From contig VENA01000034.1 in the NCBI GenBank assembly GCA_009711785.1, forward strand, positions 1 through 64,000: a stretch of DNA of 64,000 bases, read 5' to 3'. Both the position numbers and the translations under genes were made by a program. Shown one piece after another: positions 8,163 through 16,651 of this stretch (the first letter of the stretch is position 1; every line of letters begins with the position of its first letter). This DNA comes from Bacillota bacterium. Lineage in GTDB: Bacteria > Bacillota > Clostridia > Tissierellales > MES13. The notes beneath the pieces were generated by a model. It was not told where the DNA came from, made no database searches, and worked only from the letters and a program-made list of their open reading frames with translations.

Positions 8163-9728
8163 TTAAAATTTAAGTAATGTTTTTATTGATAATCCCACTT
8201 GATAAATCTTATCTTCATCAATAACTGCTAAAAACTTAAATACTTTGCCATCTTCTGCTCTTTTCTTAACAGGTGTAGCCACATATTTTTTATTACCATT
8301 TCTTAAATCTTCAAAACTTTCATCTACTTCATATAGATTTAAGCCTATAGAGTCTTTTTCATTACAATGGGTAACAGTACCCTTATCATCTGTTACATAA
8401 ATAAGATCAACACCTGTTTCTTCTAATAATTTATTTAAAGTATTATTATCTAAGTTTTTATTTTTTAACTCATCTTTAATATAATATACATCCTTTAACA
8501 TCTTTCCTTCCATTACTTTGCTTGTTACATACTGTTGCATTTTATCTGCATGAATATTTAAATTCTCTGTTATTTCCTTTATTTTAGAAGCTTTTTCATC
8601 CTGTAGATTAGACTCAGCTTCCATTTCTTGCATCTCTGATGCTATTTCCTCAGAAAATGCAGTAATCTCTTCTATACCAGACATTATATCCTGCCCTTTA
8701 TAGTTAACATCCTCAAGATCTTTATCAACTGATTTCACCTTATCTACACATGCTTTTAAGGAATCATCTATACTATTAAATTTACTTATTGTTTCATTTA
8801 CTATAGTATATCCTTCATCAACATAAATAGATTCTTTTTCCATAGACTCAGTTATATTTACAATTTCGTTTTGAAGTGTTTTTATAACCTCTCCTATTTT
8901 ATTTGATACTTCAGTAGTCTCCTTTGAAAGTGTTCCTACTTCATTTGCAACAACAGCAAATCCTTTACCATATTCTCCTGCTCTTGAAGCTTCTATCGAT
9001 GCATTTAATGCAAGCATATTAGTTTGTTCTGCTATTTGGTTTATTAAATCTATAAATTTAGATACTTCCTTTGAATAATCATTTAAGGCTTTTACTTTTT
9101 CTTCTGTATTATTAACTATATTTTTAATTTCTTCCATTTTTAATTTTATTTGATCTGTATCCCTAATCCCCTGCTGGGCTGATTTAATTGAAGTTTCAGT
9201 GAAATTTACTGTTTCGTTCATTTCCTCATTTGTTGTCTCTAATGTTTTTACAATATCTTCAACATTATCTGTTATATTTTGAAGCATTTGACTTTGTTGT
9301 TCACTATTATTACTAGTTGTTTCTGTGGAAGATGTTATTTTATCCATTGAAGCCTTAGATTCTTCAGCTATAGTTTGTAATTCATTACTTAATTTAGTTA
9401 TTTCAGTGGATATATTAACCTGTTGTCTGAAATTATTTTTAAGTCCTTTAATAACTTTTCCTATCTCTGATAATATCTCCTTAGCCATACCACTTTCATT
9501 TTCTATATTAGATGTTAAATCATTTTTATTTATCTTTTTAATATAATTAGTTATGTTTCTTAAAAAGTATTTAAACATACCCTTTAATATAAAATTAATT
9601 AAAAAAGTATAAAGTACTATAAACAACCCTACTAATAATAAATTATCAATAAGCTTTGAAACAAAAACAGCTACCAAAAATGAAACTAATAAAATAATAA
9701 ATATAAAAACTTCTTTCTTATTCTTCAA
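8163..9728 (-). CDS. Methyl-accepting chemotaxis protein with C-terminal sensor domain
   Basis: A 521-residue chemoreceptor. Two adjacent membrane segments (about residues 7-25 and 28-49) have almost no extracellular loop between them. A long cytoplasmic coiled coil follows, with the conserved tip [20 protein letters not shown] near 237-256. After the signalling domain comes an extra domain at about 415-521 ([27 protein letters not shown]) that resembles a PAS/Cache-type ligand fold. Sensing therefore seems cytoplasmic and C-terminal. It starts at a TTG (9728) behind a GGGGGG ribosome binding site. Placement between adenine deaminase and maturation genes suggests a purine-linked signal. Confidence 0.85.
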   Translation of the reverse strand: MKNKKEVFIFIILLVSFLVAVFVSKLIDNLLLVGLFIVLYTFLINFILKGMFKYFLRNITNYIKKINKNDLTSNIENESGMAKEILSEIGKVIKGLKNNFRQQVNISTEITKLSNELQTIAEESKASMDKITSSTETTSNNSEQQSQMLQNITDNVEDIVKTLETTNEEMNETVNFTETSIKSAQQGIRDTDQIKLKMEEIKNIVNNTEEKVKALNDYSKEVSKFIDLINQIAEQTNMLALNASIEASRAGEYGKGFAVVANEVGTLSKETTEVSNKIGEVIKTLQNEIVNITESMEKESIYVDEGYTIVNETISKFNSIDDSLKACVDKVKSVDKDLEDVNYKGQDIMSGIEEITAFSEEIASEMQEMEAESNLQDEKASKIKEITENLNIHADKMQQYVTSKVMEGKMLKDVYYIKDELKNKNLDNNTLNKLLEETGVDLIYVTDDKGTVTHCNEKDSIGLNLYEVDESFEDLRNGNKKYVATPVKKRAEDGKVFKFLAVIDEDKIYQVGLSIKTLLKF

Positions 9729-9743
9729 AGCTTTCCCCCCTAA

Positions 9744-11477
9744 TTATTCTTCAACGCTTAACTTAGTAAAATCAAACTTTGTAACATCAAATAATCCAAG
9801 ATCTGTAACCTTTAACTCAGGAATAACAGGTAATGCTAAAAATGATAAAGTCATAAATGGATCAAGGTCAGTATTTACATTTAATTTATTATAAGCAATA
9901 TCAAGCATTTCTTCTAACTCTTTATTAACATCCTCCATAGATCTATTAGACATTAATCCTGCAATTGGAAGCGCTAAAGTTTTAAGAACTTTACCTTCAG
10001 AGCAAATAGTAATACCTCCACCTACTTTAGTTACTTCTTCTATTGCTTTTATCATATCTTCATCATTATCACCAACAACGATTAAATTATGGGAATCATG
10101 GGCTATTGTTGAAGCTATTGCTCCATTATTAAGTTTAAAGTTTTCAACCAAACCTAAACCTATATTCCCTGTTGCATTATGTCTTTCTATAACAGCTAAT
10201 TTTAATATATCTAAATTTTTATTTACTTTAAATTCATTAGTATCGTTTGTTTCTACTTTCCTTACAACCTTCTCTGTAACTAAACTGTGGGCTGAAAGCC
10301 TCATTACATTTACTATATCTGAATCAAGCTTTAATTTTAAAGCACCATTTTCTATTTCTTTAATATTTACAGTATCTACAACTTTAGAATGGTCATAGGA
10401 TTTTACTTTAAATAAAGCCTTATTATTTTCTGCAACTAATTTACCCTTTTTAAATACCTTTTTTACTTTAAATTCTCTTAAATCATCTAAAACAACTAAA
10501 TCTGCATCATATCCAGGTGCTATTGCTCCTTTATTTTTTAAATTATAACACTCAGCTGCATTTATTGTTGCCATTTTTATCGCAGATATAGGATCTATTC
10601 CATTTTTTATTGACAATTTAAGATTATTATCTATATGACCATCATTAATAATATCCTCTGGATGTCTATCGTCTGTACAGAATATACATCTTCTTAAATT
10701 TTCTTTATTTACTCCCCTAATTAAATCTTCAAGGTTTCTAGCAGCTGATCCTTCTCTGATAGCTATATACATCCCTAATCTTAATCTGTCAATCATCTCT
10801 TCAACTGTAGAACATTCGTGTTCTGTCCTAACACCTGCAGTAACATAAGAGTTTAACTCTTTATCGTTTATTCCTGGTCCATGTCCATCTATAAGTTTAT
10901 CTCTTTTTTTTGCAATTTCTATTTTACTTAATATTTTTTCATCTGCATTTATAGTGGATGGATAATCCATTAACTCTCCTAAACCTAATATTCTTTCATT
11001 ATCTATCATTTTTTCTAAACTATCTGCTTCTAATACAGCCCCTGAATTTTCAAAATTTGTTGCAGGCACGCAGGATGGCAACATGAAATATACATCAAGT
11101 GGTATTTCTTTACTAGAATCTAGCATAAACTGTATTCCATCTAAACCACATACATTTCCTATTTCATGGGGATCAGCAATAATAGTAGTCGTTCCTCTAG
11201 GTATTATAGTTCTAGCAAATTGTGTAGGAGTTACCATGGAAGATTCTATATGAACATGACTATCAATTAGTCCTGGGGATACAAATTTTCCATTCATATT
11301 TATTTCTTCTTCACCTTCATATTCTCCAATTCCTACTATTTTACCTTTATTTATAGCAATATCACCTTCTATTATTTCATGGGAAAAAACATTTATTATT
11401 TTGCAATTTTTTAAAACTAATTCACTTACCTTTCTACCTGCAGCTAAATCTATCATTCCTTTTATTTTATCCTTCAC
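9744..11477 (-). CDS. ade: Adenine deaminase (canonical paralogue)
   Basis: An amidohydrolase of the bacterial adenine deaminase family (COG1001), converting adenine to hypoxanthine and ammonia. The motifs are complete: DSHVHIESSM, ADPHEIGN, DGHGPG (H199), TEHE and TDDRHPED at 268-275. The frame is open to 11522, but I start it at the GTG at 11477, where GGGAGG is seven bases upstream, giving 577 residues, normal for the family. It directly follows the Mo-M subunit gene. Its product hypoxanthine is a likely substrate of the neighbouring hydroxylase. A second, altered homologue is at 18146-19960. Confidence 0.9.
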   Translation of the reverse strand: MKDKIKGMIDLAAGRKVSELVLKNCKIINVFSHEIIEGDIAINKGKIVGIGEYEGEEEINMNGKFVSPGLIDSHVHIESSMVTPTQFARTIIPRGTTTIIADPHEIGNVCGLDGIQFMLDSSKEIPLDVYFMLPSCVPATNFENSGAVLEADSLEKMIDNERILGLGELMDYPSTINADEKILSKIEIAKKRDKLIDGHGPGINDKELNSYVTAGVRTEHECSTVEEMIDRLRLGMYIAIREGSAARNLEDLIRGVNKENLRRCIFCTDDRHPEDIINDGHIDNNLKLSIKNGIDPISAIKMATINAAECYNLKNKGAIAPGYDADLVVLDDLREFKVKKVFKKGKLVAENNKALFKVKSYDHSKVVDTVNIKEIENGALKLKLDSDIVNVMRLSAHSLVTEKVVRKVETNDTNEFKVNKNLDILKLAVIERHNATGNIGLGLVENFKLNNGAIASTIAHDSHNLIVVGDNDEDMIKAIEEVTKVGGGITICSEGKVLKTLALPIAGLMSNRSMEDVNKELEEMLDIAYNKLNVNTDLDPFMTLSFLALPVIPELKVTDLGLFDVTKFDFTKLSVEE

Positions 11478-11498
11478 AAAATTAACCTCCCTTTTTAT

Positions 11499-11527
11499 AA
11501 TAAGTGAAGGTAGAACCTTCACTTATT
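11499..11527. repeat. 13-bp perfect hairpin between Mo-M subunit gene and ade
   Basis: Arms AATAAGTGAAGGT / ACCTTCACTTATT with a three-base loop overlap the stop codon at 11523. There is no T-run on the minus strand, so rather than a full terminator it may be an mRNA-processing or stability element that sets different levels of hydroxylase and deaminase. Confidence 0.7.
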
Positions 11528-12500
11528 TTTTAGACTTATTTAATTCTTTTAAAACTCGAGAAGGTGTTACCGGTATTTCAGTTATTCTTACCTTTACTGC
11601 ATCATATATAGCATTTAAAATAGCTGGCGTTACTGGAATCATAACCGGTTCACCTACACCTTTAGCTCCATAGGGCGCAGTGTTTTCTGGATCTTCTATT
11701 AAAATATTATCTATATCTATCATGTCAAGAGAAGTTGGTATTAAATAATTAGTAAAGCTATCATTTTTAATTTTTCCATTATCTACATTTATATCTTCTA
11801 ATAAAGCATATCCCAGTGCCATGGAAAATCCTCCATCCATTTGTCCCTCTACTAATGAAGGGTTTATAGCTCTACCTACATCCTGGGTAAATACTGCTTT
11901 TAATACATTTACTTCTCCTGTTAAAGTATCAACACTTACCTTAACTGCACAGGCCCCAAAGGTATATGGCCAATAAGGTGCACCTTGTCCAGTCTCTGGA
12001 TCCATTTCTGTTGTTTGGGCTGTAAAACTTCCCTTTATCTTTAAAGACTTATCTTTAGCTAAATCTTTTAAAGCTATGCTTTTTTCAGGTAATGTTTCTA
12101 CATAAACATATCCATCTTTTAATTTAAGACCAACATCTGTATTTAAATTTAATTTTAATTTTGCTTCTTCTTTTATTTTTTCTCTTAAATCTTCACATGT
12201 TTTTTTAACAGCATTACCTGTATTATAGGTTTGTCTACTGGCTGCTGCTGTTCCTGAATCGGGCATGTTACTTGTATCCTCTGATATAAGTATAATATCA
12301 TTAACCTTTAATCCTAATACTTCACAAGCAATTTGTGTCATGGCTGTTTTTGCACCTTGACCAACTTCTGTAGCTCCAGTATGAACAGCTACCTTTCCAT
12401 CAGCCCTTAATACAGCCTCTGCTTTGGATACATCCGGAAAACCATTTCCATATCCTGTTCCATAAAACATTGTTCCTAAACCTATTCCTTCTTTTATCAT
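11523..12500 (-). CDS. Molybdenum hydroxylase, Mo subunit C-terminal half (NdhM-like)
   Basis: A 325-residue protein that corresponds to the C-terminal half of a xanthine dehydrogenase large subunit. It carries the cofactor-binding EVGQGAKTAM (residues 45-54) and GVGEP (281-285), whose E284 matches the catalytic glutamate of xanthine oxidase. Its ATG overlaps the stop of the preceding gene (ATGA). Xanthine dehydrogenases usually have this region fused to the upstream half; a separate 325-330-residue subunit is known in nicotinate dehydrogenase of Eubacterium barkeri. Purine genes on both sides favour a purine (hypoxanthine/xanthine) hydroxylase, but nicotinate-type substrates cannot be ruled out. 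Confidence 0.87.
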   Translation of the reverse strand: MIKEGIGLGTMFYGTGYGNGFPDVSKAEAVLRADGKVAVHTGATEVGQGAKTAMTQIACEVLGLKVNDIILISEDTSNMPDSGTAAASRQTYNTGNAVKKTCEDLREKIKEEAKLKLNLNTDVGLKLKDGYVYVETLPEKSIALKDLAKDKSLKIKGSFTAQTTEMDPETGQGAPYWPYTFGACAVKVSVDTLTGEVNVLKAVFTQDVGRAINPSLVEGQMDGGFSMALGYALLEDINVDNGKIKNDSFTNYLIPTSLDMIDIDNILIEDPENTAPYGAKGVGEPVMIPVTPAILNAIYDAVKVRITEIPVTPSRVLKELNKSKK

Positions 12501-13771
12501 TCCTTCACACCACCTTTATAACTTTGTGTGAAATTCATTTTTTTATCTATTTCAGCTAAACATTTGTCTAATGGTACACTTTCTTTTAATATTTGTCCAG
12601 TTGATGTTTTAGAACCCTTTGTAAATATATTTTTCATTCTTATAGTTAATGGGTCTAAACCTAGGCTTTCAGCTAACATATCCATTTGCTGTTCATGGGC
12701 TATGGGTATTTGAGTAGCCCCAAATCCTCTCATTGCGCCTGAAAAAGGATTATTAGTATAAACAGCTATACTATCAACTTCTACATTTGGTATTTCATAA
12801 GGCCCTGTTGCATGTACCCCTGCTTTTCTTAATACGTTAATAGCCCAGGATGCATAGGCTCCAGTATCTCCTATTATTTCTGCCTTTAAAGCTATCAAAT
12901 TACCTTGTTTATCTGCCCCTGTTTTATATTTCATAATTAGAGGATGTCTTTTACAGTGGGCATTAAAGGATTCTTTTCTTGAATAAACCGCTTTAATAGG
13001 TCTTTTTAATTTCATTGCAGCTAGTGCTAAATGAATTTGTAAAGTTATATCTTCTCTACCTCCAAAGGCTCCTCCTACGGCTGCATTAATAACCCTTACT
13101 TTTTCTTCCTTTACCCCTAATGCTTCTGCTATTTCTAATCTGTCATAATGGGGATATTGAGTTGCTACACAAACTGCATACCTTCCTTCTTTATCTATAT
13201 AACTTATTCCTGCTTCTGGTTGTAAGAAAGCATGGTCAGTTCTTGAGGTTTTATATTCATTTTCAACTATTTTATCACAATTTTTAAATCCTTTGTCTAT
13301 ATTACCCTGTCTTAATTTATAATGATAAACTATATTACTACTATCGTGTACTTTAGGAGAATCTTTATCCATTGCTTTAATAGGATCAAATATAGGTTCA
13401 ATCTCATTATATTCTACTTTTATTTTATCTACAGCATTCTCTGCTATTTCTTCAGTTTCTGCTACAACAAAAGCAATAGGATCCCCTATTCTTCTTACCT
13501 TTTTTTCACAAAACACTTCATGGTCTTTAAATAATACTCCATGATGATTTTTACCAGGGACATCCTTTGCTGTTAAGACTGCTTTTACCCCCTCTAAATT
13601 TAAAGCCTTACTAATATCTACTTTTATATAAGCATGGGGTTTTATAGAACGAAGTGTTTTTCCATATAACATATTATCCATACTTATATCCTGAGGATAT
13701 GTAGCCTTACCAGTAACTTTAGAAAGTCCATCTACTCTTATAATATTTTTTCCTACAACATCGTAACTCAA
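12497..13771 (-). CDS. Molybdenum hydroxylase, Mo subunit N-terminal half (NdhL-like)
   Basis: A 424-residue protein holding the N-terminal (a/b hammerhead) domain with KVTGKATYPQDI and the first Mo-cofactor domain with GGAFGGREDI and AMRGFGATQIPIAHEQQMD. It stops where a one-piece xanthine dehydrogenase continues and overlaps the next gene by four bases. Sizes (424 + 325) and order F-S-L-M match the four-subunit nicotinate dehydrogenase of E. barkeri, a Se-dependent enzyme. The frame is intact and ends naturally (SYKGGVKE), so this is a subunit split, not an accidental frameshift. The enzyme is cytoplasmic and hydroxylates an N-heterocycle with water as oxygen source. Confidence 0.88.
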   Translation of the reverse strand: MSYDVVGKNIIRVDGLSKVTGKATYPQDISMDNMLYGKTLRSIKPHAYIKVDISKALNLEGVKAVLTAKDVPGKNHHGVLFKDHEVFCEKKVRRIGDPIAFVVAETEEIAENAVDKIKVEYNEIEPIFDPIKAMDKDSPKVHDSSNIVYHYKLRQGNIDKGFKNCDKIVENEYKTSRTDHAFLQPEAGISYIDKEGRYAVCVATQYPHYDRLEIAEALGVKEEKVRVINAAVGGAFGGREDITLQIHLALAAMKLKRPIKAVYSRKESFNAHCKRHPLIMKYKTGADKQGNLIALKAEIIGDTGAYASWAINVLRKAGVHATGPYEIPNVEVDSIAVYTNNPFSGAMRGFGATQIPIAHEQQMDMLAESLGLDPLTIRMKNIFTKGSKTSTGQILKESVPLDKCLAEIDKKMNFTQSYKGGVKE

Positions 13772-13772
13772 T

Positions 13773-14249
13773 TTAGTTACCCTCCCTTTTTAAGTACTTA
13801 GAGGCTTTTATAATTGCATCAACTATCTTGTTATATCCAGTACATCTACAAAGGTTTCCTGATATTGCTTTTCTTGCTTCTTCTCTAGTCGGTTCAGGAT
13901 TTTTATCAAGTAATACCTTTGCAGATAAAATCATCCCTGGAGTACAAAATCCACACTGTACAGCTCCTTCATCTAAAAATGCCTGTTGTATCGGATGAAT
14001 TTTATTTCCACCGTTAATTCCTTCTATAGTAATTATTTCTTTTCCTTTAGCTTGAAAGGTTAAAACAGTACAGGATGTTACAGTTTCTCCGTCCATTATT
14101 ACAGTACATGCTCCACACTCACCTTCACTACACCCTTCTTTAACTCCAGTTAAACCTAATCTATTCCTTAAAGTATCTACTAATCTTTCATCTTCTTTTA
14201 TATTTAATTTATGTGTTTTTCCATTTACATTAATTTTAATATCCTTCAT
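13773..14249 (-). CDS. Molybdenum hydroxylase [2Fe-2S] subunit
   Basis: About 158 residues with two [2Fe-2S] clusters: the plant-type GCSEGECGACTVIMDG followed by C (residues about 40-70) and the C-terminal QCGFCTPGMI ... NLCRCTGYNKI. This small subunit carries electrons from the Mo site to the FAD subunit. I start it at the ATG at 14249, with AAGGTGAT upstream, rather than at the GTG within that site. It overlaps neither neighbour and lies one base from the Mo-L gene. Confidence 0.93.
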   Translation of the reverse strand: MKDIKINVNGKTHKLNIKEDERLVDTLRNRLGLTGVKEGCSEGECGACTVIMDGETVTSCTVLTFQAKGKEIITIEGINGGNKIHPIQQAFLDEGAVQCGFCTPGMILSAKVLLDKNPEPTREEARKAISGNLCRCTGYNKIVDAIIKASKYLKREGN

Positions 14250-14273
14250 ATAAATCACCTTCTATTATTATTT

Positions 14274-15113
14274 TTATAAAGCATCTTTAAATGCTTTCTT
14301 AAACGTTCCCTTTACTGCTTCTTTTTTAAATTCTAAAGATGACCTACCCTTTAATCTTTTTTCAATCTCCTCACTTAAAAGTGTTGCTGAAGCTTCAATG
14401 ATAGCTTCGTTTATCTCTTTATTTATTAAATAATCTTCAACTTTTCTTTCTCTTAAGCCGTGTCTTCCTAGTGCTCCGTTTCCTATTCTTATTTCTTTAC
14501 ATATGTTATCTTCTTTTTCGATATATATAGCTGTTGCTATTTTAGATATTGCTAATGCCTTTCTAAGTCCTAACTTATAAAAGCCTAATTTTCCCTTTGT
14601 ATTTTTAAACTTTACACTTAAAACCATTTCATCTTCTTTAATATCTATTTTTCCTTTATTAAGAAATATTTTTTCTAAACTTACTTCTCTTTTATTATCC
14701 TTACTTTTAATAACTACCGTTGCATCTAATGAAAGTAATGGTGGAACTATATCTGCAGCAGGTGAAGCATTGCAAATATTGCCTCCAATGGTTCCTCTAT
14801 TTCTTATTTGAGGTGAACCAACTTCCCTAGCTGCCTTTTTTAAACCCTTAAGATTATCAGTTAATATCTCACTTTTTTCTATATCTGTAAAAGTAGTAGA
14901 AGCACCTATTTCTATATAATTATTATCTTTTTTTATATATTTTAATTCATCAAGATTTGAAATATCTATTATAGCTTTAGGTTTTATCTTCTTTTCTCTT
15001 AAATCTAAAACTAAATCTGTTCCTCCTGCTATAAGTTTTGCATCCCTTTTATATTTGTTTAATAAATCTAAAACTTCAACCGTACTTTTGGGATTATAAA
15101 CCTCTAAATTCAT
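14274..15113 (-). CDS. Molybdenum hydroxylase FAD subunit
   Basis: A 279-residue FAD-binding subunit of the CoxM/XdhB family. The FAD motifs KLIAGGTDLVLDLR (about residues 26-39) and IGGNICNASPAADIVPPLLSLDA (about 104-130) are clear. It accepts electrons from the [2Fe-2S] subunit and passes them to NAD or another acceptor. As the first gene of the F-S-L-M set it probably follows the deaminase at 15195-16532, with a hairpin between the two. Confidence 0.92.
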   Translation of the reverse strand: MNLEVYNPKSTVEVLDLLNKYKRDAKLIAGGTDLVLDLREKKIKPKAIIDISNLDELKYIKKDNNYIEIGASTTFTDIEKSEILTDNLKGLKKAAREVGSPQIRNRGTIGGNICNASPAADIVPPLLSLDATVVIKSKDNKREVSLEKIFLNKGKIDIKEDEMVLSVKFKNTKGKLGFYKLGLRKALAISKIATAIYIEKEDNICKEIRIGNGALGRHGLRERKVEDYLINKEINEAIIEASATLLSEEIEKRLKGRSSLEFKKEAVKGTFKKAFKDAL

Positions 15114-15150
15114 GTTTTCCCCTCCCTTTTAATAAAAAAATTTATAAATA

Positions 15151-15185
15151 GGCATAATTAAAAGTAACAAACCTTTAATTATGCC
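15151..15185 (-). terminator. Hairpin after the 15195-16532 deaminase gene
   Basis: Arms GGCATAATTAAA / TTTAATTATGCC with an 11-base loop, followed on the minus strand by an A/T-rich stretch with a T7 run some bases on. It is a plausible partial terminator between the deaminase and the hydroxylase genes. Confidence 0.55.
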
Positions 15186-15194
15186 CTTTTATTT

Positions 15195-16532
15195 TTACTT
15201 CTTAATACCTGCTAATTTACATTGTTTACTTACAATTCTATTTGAATCCTTTAATATAGATCTTTCATTTAATGTAACAAGATTTTTATTAAGCATTACT
15301 ATTTTACCGTCAATTATTGTAGTATCAACATCTGTAGATTTTGCAGAGTATACAAGTTGCGATATTATATTCATATCTTTACATGGACTATTATGCAGTT
15401 TATTTAAATCAACTACGGCCATATCTGCTATTTTTCCTTCCTCTATACTTCCTAATTTATCTTCCATACACATAGCCTTAGCTCCACCTAAAGTAGCTAA
15501 TTCAAATACCTTTTCTGCAGGCATAGTAGTAGGGTTATGAAGTCTTGCCTTTTGTATTAAAGCAGCACTTCTCATTTCTTCAAACATATCTAAATTATTA
15601 TTACAAGGTGCTCCATCAGCCCCTATTGAAACATTAGCATTAAGTTCTAATAATTCTGGTACTTTTGCAATACCTGAAGCTAGTTTAAGATTAGAATTAG
15701 GACAATGGGACACTTTCGTTCCTGTATCAGCTAATATTTTCATTTCTTCATCATCTAACCATATACAATGGGCTAATATAAGTTTTTCTCCAGTTAGTCC
15801 TAACTTATCTAGAAATACTATATTCCTCATACCTCTATCCTGTTGAACTATTTGGATTTCACCTTGATTTTCTGAAGCATGGGTATGAACCATAACATCA
15901 TATTCCCTAGATAAATCCCTAACTCTTTTTAATAAATCATCCGAACAGGATATTACAAATCTAGGGGCAAAAGCATATTGAATTCTACCATTTCCCTTTC
16001 CATGCCATTTTTTTAGTAATTTAACACTTTCTTTTATAGAATCGTCTGTATTTTCCATTAAAGTTTCAGGTACATCATCACCATAATCCATCATACATTT
16101 TCCTGTTATTGCTCTAAAACCACTTTCGTATATAGCTTCAATGGCAGCATCTGTATGATGTACTGTTTCCATATCTATTATTGAAGTTGTTCCTCCCTTT
16201 ATCATTTCTGCAATCCCTAATTTAGCAGAAATATAATTACTTTCAGCCTGATGAGACCCTTCTAATGGCCAAACCTTCTTTTTAAGCCAATCTAAAAGCT
16301 CTAAATCATCAGCTTGTCCTCTATATAAGGCTTGAGTTAGATGTATATGGGTTTGAATTAATCCAGGTATAATTACCTTTTCACTGGCATCAATAATCTG
16401 GTCAGCCTCAACTTCTATATCTTTAGATACCTTTTTTATTTTGTTACCTTCAACTAATACATCTCCCTTAAAAATCTCTCGTTCCTTATTCATGGTTACT
16501 ATAGTACCATTTTTTATCAATAGTTTGTTCAT
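15195..16532 (-). CDS. Amidohydrolase, guanine / 5'-deoxyadenosine deaminase type
   Basis: A 445-residue member of the ATZ/TRZ-SsnA branch of the amidohydrolase superfamily. It has the metal motif QTHIHLTQALYRGQADDLELLDW (start near residue 60), HTHASENQGEI, LAHCIWLDD and SIGADGAPCNNNLD, all needed for catalysis. Relatives deaminate guanine, 8-oxoguanine, adenosine or 5'-deoxyadenosine. Between a purine permease and the Mo hydroxylase, guanine (or another aminopurine) is the most economical substrate, which would give xanthine. The sequence alone does not separate these possibilities. Confidence 0.75.
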   Translation of the reverse strand: MNKLLIKNGTIVTMNKEREIFKGDVLVEGNKIKKVSKDIEVEADQIIDASEKVIIPGLIQTHIHLTQALYRGQADDLELLDWLKKKVWPLEGSHQAESNYISAKLGIAEMIKGGTTSIIDMETVHHTDAAIEAIYESGFRAITGKCMMDYGDDVPETLMENTDDSIKESVKLLKKWHGKGNGRIQYAFAPRFVISCSDDLLKRVRDLSREYDVMVHTHASENQGEIQIVQQDRGMRNIVFLDKLGLTGEKLILAHCIWLDDEEMKILADTGTKVSHCPNSNLKLASGIAKVPELLELNANVSIGADGAPCNNNLDMFEEMRSAALIQKARLHNPTTMPAEKVFELATLGGAKAMCMEDKLGSIEEGKIADMAVVDLNKLHNSPCKDMNIISQLVYSAKSTDVDTTIIDGKIVMLNKNLVTLNERSILKDSNRIVSKQCKLAGIKK

Positions 16533-16566
16533 TTCAATTCCCCCTACAATATTGTTTTAAATAAAC

Positions 16567-16612
16567 ACTATAAAAGTCAAATACAGATTATTCTGTAGTT
16601 GATTTTTATAGT
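16567..16612. repeat. 46-bp near-perfect inverted repeat upstream of the deaminase
   Basis: Two 21-base arms (16567-16587 and 16592-16612) match at 19 of 21 positions around a four-base loop. It lies between the permease terminator hairpin and the deaminase start. It could be an operator, or a strong RNA hairpin acting on the downstream gene. Confidence 0.6.
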
Positions 16613-16651
16613 ATTTAATTTGCCCCCCCTTAAAGGGGGCAAAATTAAATT
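16613..16651 (-). terminator. GC-rich hairpin after the purine permease
   Basis: A GCCCCC / GGGGGC core extended by TTTAATTT / AAATTAAA begins right at the permease stop. There is no long T-run after it on the minus strand, but the stem is strong for such AT-rich DNA. Confidence 0.6.

Noticed and set aside
12497-12500. Frameshift or nonsense mutation splitting a xanthine dehydrogenase
   Set aside because: Both parts have natural ends and an ATGA overlap, and their sizes and order match the known split subunits of nicotinate dehydrogenase.
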